Of a DNA stretch of 64,000 bases, positions 49,528-60,842 are shown one piece after another. Every line of letters starts with the position of its first letter. The stretch's first letter is position 1. A program made the translations under genes and the position numbers. Below the pieces are notes generated by a model. That model was not told the origin of the DNA. It saw only the letters and a program-made list of their open reading frames with translations, and ran no database searches. Origin of the DNA: Meghimatium bilineatum (taxonomy: Eukaryota > Mollusca > Gastropoda > Stylommatophora > Philomycidae); assembly GCA_034231615.1 (NCBI GenBank), contig CM067298.1, positions 38,666,144-38,730,143 on the forward strand, in the 5' to 3' direction.

Positions 49528-50502
49528 TGACATAGATTATGTGAATGTAATAATGTGTTGTATCGCAACCATTGATACAATTTCTATGATAGCGATCAGG
49601 ATACTTTTTCTGTAATCATTATCATTATTGCATGTAGTTCTCGCCGTGAACATTCGTTCACAATGTGTGAATGTGTATATGATCATTTATACCGTGAATA
49701 TTGACACATTATCGAATATTTTTTAGAGTGATCGTTTACCCATTTGTGCCTGTTCGAATCATGTACACTGCTCCACGAGATAGTAATACATTTTAGTTGA
49801 AACGTCTATTTAAAAATTATCGTTTGAGTCTAACACTATTACTAGAAGATGGAGACATGTTACTGTAACTGTACAACGTTAGAGCACATTTATGTATAAA
49901 TATGTACATGTGTGTGTATTTGTGTATACGTATGTAATGCATATAGGTGTAGCCATGTATACTTTAGTTAAAAATCTACCTATGTTTCTTCTGCAACATA
50001 GTCTTTATAAATAAATAACTCATATTGTTTTTGGCACACTGAAAGACATGATGCTTTTATAAGATGGAACGTTCACACTATGAAAGTATGAATTGAAACG
50101 TTAAATGGTTTCTTTGGCAAGACATTTCATGTACATTCATATGTGGCTATCTACACAAACACTTGTTTTTGCTGAGCCTGTTTTCAAGGACTGTATTTGG
50201 TGTTAGTTTCCTATCTCTCTGATTAAGGTTACGATTTCTATATTATCCATATCAATGGTACCAGGGAGAGACAAAAACATGTTTTAGTGGGCGTCAGGGA
50301 CTATGCCGATAGCAATTAAACAGCAGCTAAAATGTCAAGCACATTTTACCGTGTTTCGCTTTGATGCTGGTAACCAGCGTACCGTACTATGAAAACCAAA
50401 GCTTTCGTTTTAATGGTCTATTATAGAAAAAATTAGCTTTACGGTTATAAGTGTGTCTTTCTTCAGTTATACAGTCTTGCTAGCTCATCAGTGATCATCA
50501 TC
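49528..50502. other. Intergenic, no supported feature
   Basis: No recognised gene or repeat. Confidence 0.5.
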
Positions 50503-50665
50503 TTAAAGTGACGCATTTGATTTTTCTCGTGATCTTTATTCATCACATTGTATATTCTTTGCCTTGATAAAGAATACAAATCACGGGAAATGTGAAATTC
50601 GTCACTTTAAAAGGTTTATTCCCAATTTAACACATATCTTATATTATCGATGGTCAATTTTACAA
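50503..50665. repeat. Hairpin-bearing dispersed repeat with ~45-bp inverted arms
   Basis: AAAGTGACG at the left pairs with CGTCACTTT at the right, and TCTCGTGATCTTTATTCA pairs imperfectly with GATAAAGAATACAAATCACG. The 3' flank (CACTTTAAAAGGTTTATTCC) aligns with the family at 41970. Looks MITE-like, but no TSD was found. Confidence 0.6.
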
Positions 50666-50718
50666 ACGTCCACAGTTCTGTGGAAGAGGAAAAAACACTG
50701 AAAATAATTGTTACCACG

Positions 50719-50866
50719 ACCGACGTCGGATGTGTCGTGTCATTAGCGCAAATAAAGCACTGATACAATGCATTTCTCTTCTATAAACTACATCCTGCTG
50801 GAAATCTAGTAGAGCCATAATTATGTTACAAGACAGAACAAGCAGGAGTTTGAGAACGAACAGCTT
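50719..50866 (+). mobile_element. SINE (GAA-tailed family), 3' fragment
   Basis: ACCGACGTCGGATGTGTC, GATACAATGCATTTCTCTTC, ACTACATCCTGCTGGAA, then, after extra bases, CAGGAGTTTGAGAACGAAC. Old; the GAA tail is lost. Confidence 0.65.
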
Positions 50867-51822
50867 CTCAAAAGCATAGATAACTGATATTTCATAGTAG
50901 TTCATATATTAATACACATGCACTCAATTGGCGGATCTACAACAAAACTAAAATAGAAACTACAAAAGGAATTGGTAAATGTATTCAGTTATTGTATAAA
51001 TAAAAGTCTATAAAAGTCTTTTCACGGGGGCAAACATAGAACGAGAACTATTATCTCTGATGTGTAGTTTGTAAGTAAACAGTGGAAACATGCACTCAGC
51101 TATTATAGCTTATCCCAACCTCGGTTCATGGATATGAGCTACGCTCAATAATGTAGATTTTTATACGTGAAACTGTCATCAAACTGGGCACACGAGAGAT
51201 GTCTCCTGTTACTGTCTATAGATTAGTGTCATGTCAATATAAACTGACAGTAGATTGTGGATCAAATGGACCTTGGGTAAACAACTATCATGATCTAGCA
51301 CTACTATTTAACAAATAAACATGTATGAAGGAAAATTAATAGAAAATTCAAAATGAAATGTTAAAGAAAATATGTTGGAATAAGTGCAGTAAAATATCTG
51401 GAATATGAAAATGTTGGGAAAAATAAAATGTAACTTGGATTTCATGAGACTCGCACAAACGCTATTCTCAATGGTAAATGTCGATTTAAAGAATATTGCT
51501 GCAGGATTCTCCATCATACTCAGTGTGTCTTAGCCACTTGCGGTCGGAATTTCAATGGTGACATTACCGTGAATATTGAATTAGGGAGACTGTAGACTGC
51601 CGACCAAATGCACTTCTTATCACTTCACTAGGCAATCATAAGGTGAACTTAGGAAACTAAACATACATGCGGATCAGATTAGAGGAGGGGCAGACATCCA
51701 AACAAAGTACTAGGGATAAGGAATGCATGACTAGAATGATTTAGGACAAGTCTCCCCCTGATAGTGACAGAAGCTATACAATTATTCGTTACAGTGAAAC
51801 TCGCGAAAAAAGTTTGCAACCT
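50867..51822. other. Intergenic, no supported feature
   Basis: Nothing recognised. Confidence 0.5.
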
Positions 51823-51987
51823 GAAGAAAAATAAAGGAAATCACACAGCTAACACACGGCCGTCTTCATTATTAAATGAAGAAAAATCAAGGAAAGCACA
51901 CAGCTAACACACGACCGTGTTCATTATTAGATGAAGATCAATCAAGGAAAGCACATTGCCAACACACGGCCGTCTACAATATTAAAG
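51823..51987. repeat. 55-bp tandem repeat, 3 copies
   Basis: Units start at 51823, 51878 and 51933 with GAAGAAAAATCAAGGAAAGC and contain CTAACACACGGCCGT. Confidence 0.95.
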
Positions 51988-51989
51988 GT

Positions 51990-52175
51990 ACTGTCTAATG
52001 GGAAATTAAACTTTCTTTATGACTTGATCAATATACTAAAGTCTATTCCCGTGACTTTAATTTTCTTTGGTCACTATGGTTATTCATTGTGTGACAGTCA
52101 ATGAAAATTAAGGGGATAGTCAAAGTAATCATTTTAGAACTTTTGATTACTAACTGGCCAATATGTCGTATATGT
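51990..52175 (+). repeat. Hairpin-bearing dispersed repeat
   Basis: TATTCCCGTGACTTTAATTT, TTTGGTCACTATGG, CAGTCAATGAAAATTAAGG, GGGATAGTCAAAGTAATC and TGGCCAATATGTCGTATA, colinear with 41853-42020. GGTCAC..GTGAC bases can pair. Confidence 0.65.
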
Positions 52176-52599
52176 AGTTCAGGATATAGTTCGGATGGTC
52201 CTGACCAAGTAATAAATGTTTGCGAAAGAAATCCATCAACTCGTAGAATCTGTCAAAATATGTAACGACATAAGCAAGAAGACGTAGATGATGAATGCCT
52301 TGCAAATTGCCATTACAGACGAATACTGGAAGTTGTAGAAGTAGGGAAATATATATGTGTCAATATGACATGCAATACATGGGTATGTGACAGCAGGATT
52401 GATGGATAAGTGATGTCACAACTAAAAAATTGACTTCGAAAGTAAGATGTAAACAGAATGATAGATGATTTTATTAAAAATAAAAACGGATAAAATTAGG
52501 CGTATCACCTGCAGTTATGTCATTGTGATCATACATACTTTCAATGGTAAACTAAATCAGGAAGTCTTATGCGCAGTTGGCATCTGAACACGTCATAAA
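52176..52599. other. No supported feature
   Basis: AT-rich. Confidence 0.5.
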
Positions 52600-53395
52600 A
52601 CAACTGCTGCAAAAACAATAATTATATAAATTGCTATATCTGTATTATATTATATTATATTATATTATATTATATTATATTATATTATATTATATTATAT
52701 TATATTATATTATATTATATTATATTATATTATATTATATTATATTATATTATATTATATTATTATATTATATTATATTATATTATATTATATTATATTA
52801 TATTATATTATATTATATTATATTATATTATATTATATTATATTATATTATATTATATTATATTATATTATATTATATTATATTATATTATATTATATTA
52901 TATTATATTATATTATATTATATTATATTATATTATATTATATTATATTATATTATATTATATTATATTATATTATATTATATTATATTATATTATATTA
53001 TATTATATTATATTATATTATATTATATTATGGCTCAAAAACTAACATTTAGAAGACATAATGGATGATTTCAGATGTTGGTATATAGAAGAATATGGAG
53101 GATTTCATGGAAGAGAAAGAAAAAAAGAGGTTATAACAACTCTGCGTATACAAAAAACGATTACAGGAAATACAAATCAAACATTTTAAATAGTTTGAAC
53201 ATATTAATAGGCATAACACATTGTTAAAGGTTTTACTGGAAGATAACGTCAAATGAAGGCAAGAAAATATGTGAGAGGGATATACAACGGGATGGATAGA
53301 GAACAGTCTAGGAGAGTGCACCACCAAGGCAAGAGATAGAGGATGTTGGAGGTATGTTTCAGCCAAAATTCGTTGAGGAGACGGTCGTTGAGGAT
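52600..53395 (+). mobile_element. LINE family D fragment containing a microsatellite expansion
   Basis: Left piece (about 52615-52645) corresponds to the IIKCYI segment. The right piece from 53031 resumes at GGCTCAAAA (the YGS codons), then RRIWRISWKRKKK, a decayed GHLLRHNTLLK equivalent and ESAPPRQEIEDVGG-type end (SLAECTTKARD in other copies), finishing in GACGGTCGTTGAGGATGATT. Many stops. Confidence 0.7.
52645..53030. repeat. (ATATT)n array, ~77 units, inside LINE D
   Basis: Near-perfect 5-bp repeat with one 2-base slip at about 52761-52764. The open frame through it (YYIIL) is a repeat artefact. Confidence 0.97.
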
Positions 53396-53416
53396 GATTG
53401 CTTCTAAATGGTAATC

Positions 53417-53694
53417 TTCTTCTTCTTCGCTGTTCGTTCTCAAACTCCTGCAGATCAACAGGATTTAGTCCGGAGAACGGAATACGTTGTGTCATAGTTT
53501 TCAGCATGGCTGTGATATCTGCGGCTTTCGGCCTGACACATCTGACTTCTGCATGGTTTTGGGTCACTGACCATATATGGGATGGGACAGCCAACTCCAT
53601 CCCATAACCTCCTAAGTCGCCTCGTACGACATGCATGGAAAGTAAAGTGTTGCTATTCTTCGCTCCCCTTTCGGGCCGCGACAACACACGGGTG
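53417..53694 (-). mobile_element. SINE (GAA-tailed family), perfect 11-bp TSD
   Basis: TSD AAATGGTAATC at 53406-53416 and 53695-53705. Full-length: (CTT)n at the left, GCTGTTCGTTCTCAAACTCC, GGTCACTGACC-type block, GGGATGGGACAGCC, GTCGCCTCGTACGACATGCA, GCTCCCCTTTCGGGCC and CGACAACACACGGG at its 5' end. Confidence 0.93.
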
Positions 53695-53705
53695 AAATGG
53701 TAATC

Positions 53706-54337
53706 ATAATATGGGATTCCTTAGTACTTATGGTAATCTAACAATAGGAAGTTATCCTTCTAACTATACTCTGCCTATACGATATAATTTCTCAATGATA
53801 TCTAGATGAATGTCTTGTCACACCCGTAGTATATAAGGATAAGTTTTATTTCCGACTTTGGTGAATTAAAGAACGAGTATTGTTGGTTAAGATATAACAC
53901 AACTATGATTTGTAAATAGATCAAATGTAAAAAAGTGGCTTAATTGTACGCGGGTCTCTCTGCAAGCACTGTGTCCCTCTGACACTACGGAGTTGCGTGC
54001 AATCAGTGGTACTCTCAGCAGGTGAGCAGTTTGGTTGAAAAGAACGGGACACACATGGAATAACATTAACAAACTCTAGTCAATATTTTGCACTTTTTCA
54101 ACACAATTTGTCTACATTGCAAGGCGATTTCGACCTAAGTAATATTAGAGTAATATTAGACCTAAAGTAAAATTAACTCCGTAGCTAAGTGATAATTCTC
54201 TATAAGTGTGCGTGAAAGCAATGTAACATTTGTGAATAAGCATCTCGATCCGGATTTGAACATGTAACATCGCCAACATAAAGCTAATAATTGAATACTT
54301 CACCACGGATATCCCCAGAAGAAAATTACTTTTGCTA
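53706..54337. other. No supported gene
   Basis: Possible decayed hairpin-repeat piece near 53843-53900; otherwise nothing. Confidence 0.4.
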
Positions 54338-54720
54338 AAATGTAGCAACAATGATTCAACAACTGGCTCGTGTTCAAGATTGGGACAAATGTAGCAACAA
54401 TGCTTGAAGCACCGGTTCGTGTTCAAGACTGGGACAAATGTAGCAAAAATCCAGTAATGATTCAATCACGGTTCGTGTTCAAGACTGGGACAAATATAGC
54501 AACAATCCAGTAGTGATTCAACCACTGATTCGTGTTCAAGACTGCGAATAATGTAGCAACAATCCAGTAATGATTGAGCCACTGGTTTCTGTTCAAGACT
54601 GGAACACATGTAGCAACAATCCAGTAATGATTGAGCCACTGGTTTCTGTTCAAGACTGGAACACATGTAGCAACAATCCAGTAATGATTCAACCACTGAT
54701 TCGTGTTCAAGACTGGGACA
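54338..54720. repeat. 57-bp minisatellite, ~6.5 copies
   Basis: Unit includes AATGTAGCAACAATCCAGTA and TTCGTGTTCAAGACTGGGAC. The 57-bp length (19 codons) keeps frames open on the minus strand (VLNTNQWLNHYW period). The same array is also open in other frames, so it is not called coding. Confidence 0.93.
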
Positions 54721-55661
54721 GAACAAGGATACCACAACATAAAATATCGAGCTGATCTAAGCGAATAAAAGATGAATTAAAGGCAGCAAAAATTCTGCAC
54801 AAATCAATGCAAATCTAATGTTGATAATACAGAGCTCCCGAATCGCCAAAATGTCGCCAAGAAGAGGACCAGTCAACAATAATCTCGACCGAGAAATTGA
54901 ATTTCTCGTTGCAAAGAATATGTATAGTTAGAAATGATCTGAATTTTCCTCTGTTTTCTGAGAATTCTGGTGGATGTAGAATATTGAATTTCATTTCATA
55001 AGCTGATTCCCAAAAGTAATATCTACAATTACACTGTGAATTCTTTTTGAACGTTTCGATAAATTCATTGCGCAAGAGACGCCAAGATCGTTTTGTGGTT
55101 CTTAGGATGTTTAGAGAGACTTTCATGTATCTTCAACATAAATTATATCATTAGCCGAGATATACATATACATATTACATGTACTACATACCTGAACATA
55201 TTAGGTGCATTAATCGACTTATCGTTAATGCATGTTTGAGTGAATGTATACATATAAATATTACATACACTGCAGATGTATATGTGTAAATATAATTACG
55301 ACATATGCTACATTTGTATGTGGCTAGGTAGCTATTCGTTTTGTTTTAAAATGAAATATGGAGAGGGCTAAACCAGGTAACGCCACTTTCTATGTACGCG
55401 AACACAGAGTATGCATGCATAAGTAATTACTGAGATGTGTTTAAATAATATAATATTTCTATGGATGAAACAACAAGGTGTTTCTGGATGATAGCAATAT
55501 GGATGTTACATTATCCAGATTGCAATTTCAGTATGTTTCATTGACTCTTTGTTATCATTAAAATATAAATTGATGGGCAATTATAGTGAAAAAAATCATA
55601 ATTTTTAAACAAATAATAAATGGTGTTTAATCAGGGACATGTTTGTTTTTGTTTGTTAATT
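54721..55661. other. No supported gene
   Basis: The minus-strand frame at 54815-55126 has no recognised domain. Confidence 0.45.
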
Positions 55662-55840
55662 TTCGTTCTCAAACATCTGCTGGATCTCTTTCGCAGAAGA
55701 ACTTTGAATGACCAGACTATATTTTCAAAAGGGTGTAGCCCTTAGAAGGAGACGCGTTGTGTCTTAGCTTTATTCTGCCAATAAATCGATATAATCGGCT
55801 TTTGCATAATGAAGGAAACCAAAGCATGGTTTTAAAAAAT
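55662..55840 (-). mobile_element. SINE (GAA-tailed family), old fragment
   Basis: TTCGTTCTCAAACATCTGCT, GACGCGTTGTGTCTTAGC, TAATCGGCTTTTGCATAATG and CAAAGCATGGTTTT are colinear with the 3' half of the family. Confidence 0.55.
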
Positions 55841-56400
55841 GTGGAAGATATGAGATTGCCGACTCGAATGAAAAATTAATATCTGCAACTAAAGTTTAAA
55901 ATGCAAGATTATGGCTAAAAACTCAACACTTTAGACAAGAAAGATAATACAAAAATTGCTGCTAGAAATGTCAAACAATAAATAATCACACATAATCATT
56001 GAAACTCTTATGACCTCTATGCATTTACAAATCCTATGGTGCATATGCCATAAACAAGAATTTCGCATTCTCCTCACTCATTCATTATATTTTAGCATTA
56101 TTTCATGTGATTCCCATCTCTGTATATTATTTAATCGTCTCTTCTATTAGTGTAGACTTCTCTAGTTTGAGAACAAACAGTATACACAATAACATAACCG
56201 TCTAAATGTCATAGTAAATATTTCATGTATTATTATTCAGAAAAATACATTATTACCTATACGTGTATGAGTACATCCATAGCTGGCCTACGTAGTTGAA
56301 TGTATAGTCAGATATTACAAACTCTAGCACACTCCGACTTTGTCGAATCACAGCGTAGGTGGTCCCATATTTAATATTTTATAAGGTTACTGAAACATTT
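55841..56400. other. No supported feature
   Basis: AT-rich. Confidence 0.5.
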
Positions 56401-56417
56401 AAACACGAGTTATATGT

Positions 56418-56699
56418 CATCATCATCAGGTGTCATGCCGACTGGCGTAGGCGGCCATGGCTCTCCACAGCTCTCTGTCTACAGTATTATGTATCAAGGT
56501 TGTTGTTGTTTCCTTGCCGTGCCAGGTTGTCAAGCTGTCTAATATTTTCTCACATTGTCGCCCTCTGTCTCTGTTGCCTTCAATTTTGCCTGTTGTGACT
56601 ATGTTGTCTAAACCTGACTGTCCCATTAAGTGACCAAAATAAGAAGATTGCCTTTTTCTTATATTGCTGATTAAGGTCCGTTTCGCATTTGACTTACAT
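56418..56699 (-). mobile_element. LINE family C 3' end, 282 bp, perfect 9-bp TSD
   Basis: TSD GTTATATGT at 56409-56417 and 56700-56708. Minus strand: MGQSGLDNIVTTGKIEGNRD, QCEKILDSLTTWHGKETTTT, HNTVDRELWRAMAAYASRHD, stop, then a (GAT)n tail. Confidence 0.92.
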
Positions 56700-56709
56700 G
56701 TTATATGTA

Positions 56710-57472
56710 CAATTGAAAAAAGTTTGAGTTATATACATGCAATTTGTCATCTATTTTATTTATATTTTGGTTTATAAAAGTATGCGTACTCAGACATGCA
56801 TACTTGACATAGGTGTACATACATACATTAACACATGCACGTGGATATCGGGGAAACAGTATACGTCTAAAAAACAATCATACTTTGTAGCGTCTCCAAT
56901 TCAGGGAGTAGACATGGTTGGTTGCTGATCCAGCGGTCCATGGGCTTATGCCCTTTGACCCAAACGAGAGTAGACATCAATCAAGCATCTTTGATTGTAG
57001 TGATTTTCTAGGCAATATAAAAGAGTCCAAAAATTGTCCATGCTTTCTGAACATTCCGAATGCACAATTTCCTGTAGCAAGATTAGAACGCGGTACAGTG
57101 GCGTCATAGATGTGATACGTACCACAGAGCCGGATTCTAGTAAGAAAACCTATTTAACAAACTATATTTCTGTTACGTGCCCTTTAGAGAACGTTGTCCT
57201 CATTTGCTTCTTGATTAGAAACTGGCCTCACAGCACGTGGGGTATTCTCATAAGTGCTCCGCCCTCTGTTCTAGCAGACATCCGACACGATGGTGTTTCG
57301 AGTCTAATGCCGCTGAAACAGACGTCGACATCAGGGCACAACTCTGACCTTTTCTACAGGTTTCTTTGTTGTTTCGTCCACCCACGCCGTGCTCTTAACT
57401 AGTTCAAGCACAACGTCGGCCTATCGCAACAACATGGTAACTGTTATCGAAGGTTACGACTATGGGATTGTA
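56710..57472. other. 3' flank of the Ly6 gene; no supported second gene
   Basis: A plus frame at 57034-57402 (122 codons) has no recognisable domain. The stretch is somewhat less AT-rich and carries no repeat family I recognise, so it may be unique host DNA. Confidence 0.45.
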
Positions 57473-57533
57473 TAGATGACATGCCATGAAGCTTCTATAG
57501 GAAGATAACCTCAATATAAAGGCATGTCATCTA
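57473..57533. repeat. Perfect 13-bp inverted repeat, 35-bp loop
   Basis: TAGATGACATGCC (57473-57485) and GGCATGTCATCTA (57521-57533), about 115 bp past the Ly6 stop. Could form a hairpin in a long 3' UTR or be a chance/MITE end. No TSD detected. Confidence 0.7.
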
Positions 57534-57542
57534 CTAAGGTTT

Positions 57543-57548
57543 TTTATT
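57543..57548 (-). promoter_or_regulatory. Candidate polyadenylation signal for the Ly6 gene
   Basis: AATAAA on the minus strand, about 100 bases after the stop codon. Position and match are right, but the signal is common in AT-rich DNA. Confidence 0.5.
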
Positions 57549-57647
57549 GCATGGTTGGTTTGTCTAGTGAGCCATTGGTGAGACCCACAGACGCAACCGC
57601 ATGCTTGGAATGATAATTAACAATATAACAAGACAAGGTTAATAAAC

Positions 57648-58103
57648 TTACAAATGTGAACACAAAATATAAAGTGATGATAACAATGAAAAAGAAAGTA
57701 GGACAATGTTGAAAGTCAAGTGTCTCGAGCTGTTGCAGCCATCAGCATCTTCACAGTAATATGTCTCCATAAATACACCAGTGTAGTCCCAAGACCACCT
57801 GCAACCCCATGCCACACCAAATGAAGTCCTTAACCCACACCTTCTTGTTGTTTTCTGCCATCCACCCCATCCTGAACTTTCTTGATAGATTTTCACACAA
57901 AACTGGCCAGGTACATCAGCTTCAAAACCATTAAAATCCAACATTGCATTGACAGTTCCATCAAATCCGTAGCCAGATGGGCCAGTTTGGTCTTCATTAC
58001 TGTCACACTGATAACATTGGATGGCAAGACCTGGTGAGATACAGGAAAATATAAATACTGACGTGAGCAATACGGCACTGTATCCAACAGTGTAGGGAAC
58101 CAT
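57648..58103 (-). CDS. Ly6/uPAR-type secreted, probably GPI-anchored protein (intact, single exon)
   Basis: 151 residues, no lesions. Residues 1-27 form a signal peptide (hydrophobic SAVLLTSVFIFSCISPGLA). The mature part opens with the LU-domain hallmark CYQC (C30, C33) and closes with CEDADGCN (C117, C123-N124). C69, C89 and C101 lie between. The C-terminal 20 or so residues are hydrophobic (FNIVLLSFSLLSSLYIL) after small NSS residues, as expected for GPI anchoring. Ly6 proteins act at the cell surface as ligands or channel/receptor modulators; the specific role is unknown. Only seven cysteines are in the mature core, one short of pairing and fewer than the usual eight to ten. The ATG sits in GCTGCAATGG (purine at -3, G at +4), and an in-frame TGA lies about 50 bases upstream. 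Having the whole coding region in one exon is unusual for the family and could mean a retrocopy. Confidence 0.8.
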   Translation of the reverse strand: MVPYTVGYSAVLLTSVFIFSCISPGLAIQCYQCDSNEDQTGPSGYGFDGTVNAMLDFNGFEADVPGQFCVKIYQESSGWGGWQKTTRRCGLRTSFGVAWGCRWSWDYTGVFMETYYCEDADGCNSSRHLTFNIVLLSFSLLSSLYILCSHL

Positions 58104-58143
58104 TGCAGCATTTTCTGCCGTACGCTGTTTTGATACACTTGTA

Positions 58144-58830
58144 CTATGTCCTCACTGTTACTCTCCAAGCCTCTCGGTTTTGTGCAAGCGTCTCATCTCT
58201 TGGTCTGCCTCGTGTTGTCTTCCTGTAACTTTTGTTTGCCTTCATGATTACTTTTTCCGAACCATTGTGTATCTTTTCATTCTTTCTGTTTTTCTTTTTT
58301 AGCCATGTTTGGTATGAGGCGTCACGGAGAGTCAAATGCTCTGTTCTTAGCCAGTTGGGATGCTTCAGTTGAATTTAGATTGTGTCTCTTTAAAATATAT
58401 TTGATGTATTCATCCACCTACATTTTGGTTTATTTTTTGTGTGTATGTTTAAAATATTTTATCTTGTGTTGTTTATAGCTTAGAGGAGCCGATCTTCTTC
58501 TATGTTCATGTATTTTTGAACATCTGCTCTGGTTCTTATTTCTGTCTATGCTATTCGTAGGGCCTTTATAGAACATTTCATTTCAAATGCCGATACTTTC
58601 TTTTTCTATTGCAGATGTCATTTCCACTGTAAAATATAGCTTTTTAATTGGTGTAACTTTGTTTTTCTGTTTACCCTTTGCCATATATTTTTTCATCTGT
58701 GATATTTTTCTAAAACCATTGCTAATTTCTTTCTGCTCTCTGCTGAACAATCTCCTGTGTTGCTGATGGTTGACCCGAGATATTCAACGTTACTATTTTC
58801 TAGTTGTTCTATCTAAATGATTATTTAACT
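58144..58830 (-). mobile_element. LINE family I, RT thumb to C-terminus, decayed
   Basis: Minus strand: NSNVEYLGSTISNTGDCSAE, SRKKLAMVLEKY, KKKVSAFEMKCSIKALRI, LKHPNWLRTEHLTLRD and TTRGRPRDETLAQNREAWRV. These are YLGS thumb, FEMKC connection and GRPR...AQNRxxWR C-terminal motifs. Multiple stops. Its 3' end lies only about 40 bp 5' of the Ly6 start codon, on the same strand, so it occupies the proximal promoter region. Confidence 0.72.
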
Positions 58831-59529
58831 TGTGAGTTAAATTTTGTTTATATGAATTATGTGTTGTCTTTCTGCATTGAGAAAAGAGTGTGTGCCTCTC
58901 TACTGTTTCATGGCGAGAGTAAAGATTTATGACAACTCCCTACAAAAAAACAAAAACAAAGACAACGTTATTATGTTAGAATCAACATCTCTAATACCAC
59001 TTTTCTAGAGACTCTATTAGAGGTAAACGTCGACGAGTTTCACTAAATCCAAAAATAGTACTTCATAATGTATACATTTATTTATTGTTCTCGAATTAAT
59101 ATATTTTTCTCTTATATTACTACTAAGCTGGATCTTCTTTCTCTGTGACAACAAGCAGTATGACCATGGAGATTATAGCAGTGACACAGCGTGTCTTGAA
59201 TTGGATGCTGTCACATAGGTCAACTCATGTCTCCAACTCCGCAGAAGAACAAGTCACAACAAAAAGGACTAGTAAAAATGGCACAGCAGACGTTCACATG
59301 GCAGATCTAAATATCGATATAATCCAAAAGAGTTAAAAGTAGAAGGTCAGAGGTGAAACAACACCACAAGAAAACAGACACAACACCCAAATATCGCTGT
59401 ACAAAGATAAACAGAGACATGACTGAGCAATAGAATATCATCCATACGAATTACGGGCATTATTCTCAAAGGATTCAATCGTGCCAAATTGATATATTAA
59501 CATATAAAATGGTTACCAAGCTCGTGACA
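58831..59529. other. No supported feature
   Basis: Short frames only (for example 59145-59336) without domains. Confidence 0.45.
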
Positions 59530-59830
59530 GGCCTTGTCATCTGAGCAGCACGATTTAATGACCCATGCCATGGAAGTGATCAGCAACAGCAAAATCAGGT
59601 TTTTAATACTGCATATATGTTCACAGTATCGGTTGCGAGCCTCCTTCCGGACTCGCCTATGAACGTCATGGCGCAGCCATGGACGGTGATGATGGCATAT
59701 ATATTTAAGCTGGGCACACATGTGAAAATCTCTTCACCGGTGGAGGTAGTTTTGGGAAACGATACAAACCAGGCGTCGTGACATAGACACCGTTGTAGCA
59801 TTGACTATGTTTGTAGATGATGGTGTCACA
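59530..59830 (-). mobile_element. Penelope-like element GIY-YIG endonuclease fragment
   Basis: Minus strand: EEIFTCVPSLNIYAIITVHG, CAMTFIGESGRRLA, a frameshift, RYCEHICSIKN, another shift, DFAVADHFHGMGH. This matches the GIY-YIG nuclease joined to Penelope-type RTs: (I)Y near the start, YIGETGRRL, a xRxxEHxxxIKN helix and VAxHFNxxGH. The usual YIG is FIG. The RT part is not recognisable upstream. Decayed. Confidence 0.65.
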
Positions 59831-60833
59831 ATGATAAAGTACGTCGCCTGAGATGAAAGTAAACATCCTTATCGAATGACAACATTAGTTCTGAAAAATT
59901 CATAGATATTTTTGTTTATAAACACATCACCTTTTGTATCTTTATATAGTGCAAAAGTCGGATGCATCTATACAAATGGCGCTGATACTACGATGAATAT
60001 GATCATAACGATACAGATGAAAAGAGTATGTGGACAAGTACAGAATAGTAATAATAATGACAACACTATTTCACATTTTTTTTAAACATTCTTTCTAATG
60101 TTTGCGTGAGGCAATTGCTCATAGAGCTTCCACAGATTCCATAAATGAGATTATTAACACTAACATCATGTTCTGCACATTTATTTGAATGGCAATGCGC
60201 ATCCTGCTTACAGTGCAATCATTCTTTTGAAATTAGCTATTTTAATTGTGTTCCATGGTTTCTATCCCACACGTGCACTATCCTTTTGGTATTCGGATTA
60301 CAAATGAAGTAACATATTGCATTCTTGAACAACACAAAGATGAACCACATAATGATAGTAGCATCTAAAATATAGGGGGGTCAAACTGAGGCGCGAGAGC
60401 GAAATCCGACTTGACGATCAAGAAATGTTTACTCACTGTCTAGTTTGATTTAAAATTGCTAAATTATCTGGTCTATGAGCGCATAAAATATAAAATCACA
60501 CAATCAATCTGATCTTCGCAAAGCACTGACAACTAGAACATTTACTCCTACTTCTGAACTCCTAGAAAGAACTCAGCTCATAACACATCAGGCTTTTTTT
60601 ATCATAAGATATATGTAAATCGGTCCTCGATTGAACTTTTGAATGGGGGTTACTGATCTGTCACCTTTTCACCAACGCTATATTTGGCAAAAAGATAAAA
60701 AATATTTTCCCACCCATGATCTGGAGTAAACAAAAATAATTCACTAACAGTCCTTTCTGGATATTGCAAGATATCATTGTCCACATTATGTTTTCGCATT
60801 ATTTTATGTTACGCTTTATTTACCTCTGTTCAT
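59831..60833. other. Intergenic, no supported feature
   Basis: Nothing recognised. Confidence 0.5.
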
Positions 60834-60842
60834 TCTATCTAT

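Noticed and set aside
52631-53068. 145-codon YYIIL-repeat open frame
   Set aside because: Produced entirely by the (ATATT)n array.
54462-54740. 92-codon repeat protein (VLNTNQWLNHYW)
   Set aside because: 57-bp minisatellite that is open in several frames; no start context, signal or domain.
57034-57402. 122-codon plus-strand frame near the Ly6 gene
   Set aside because: No recognisable domain, no repeat or codon pattern supporting translation; could be checked with RNA data.
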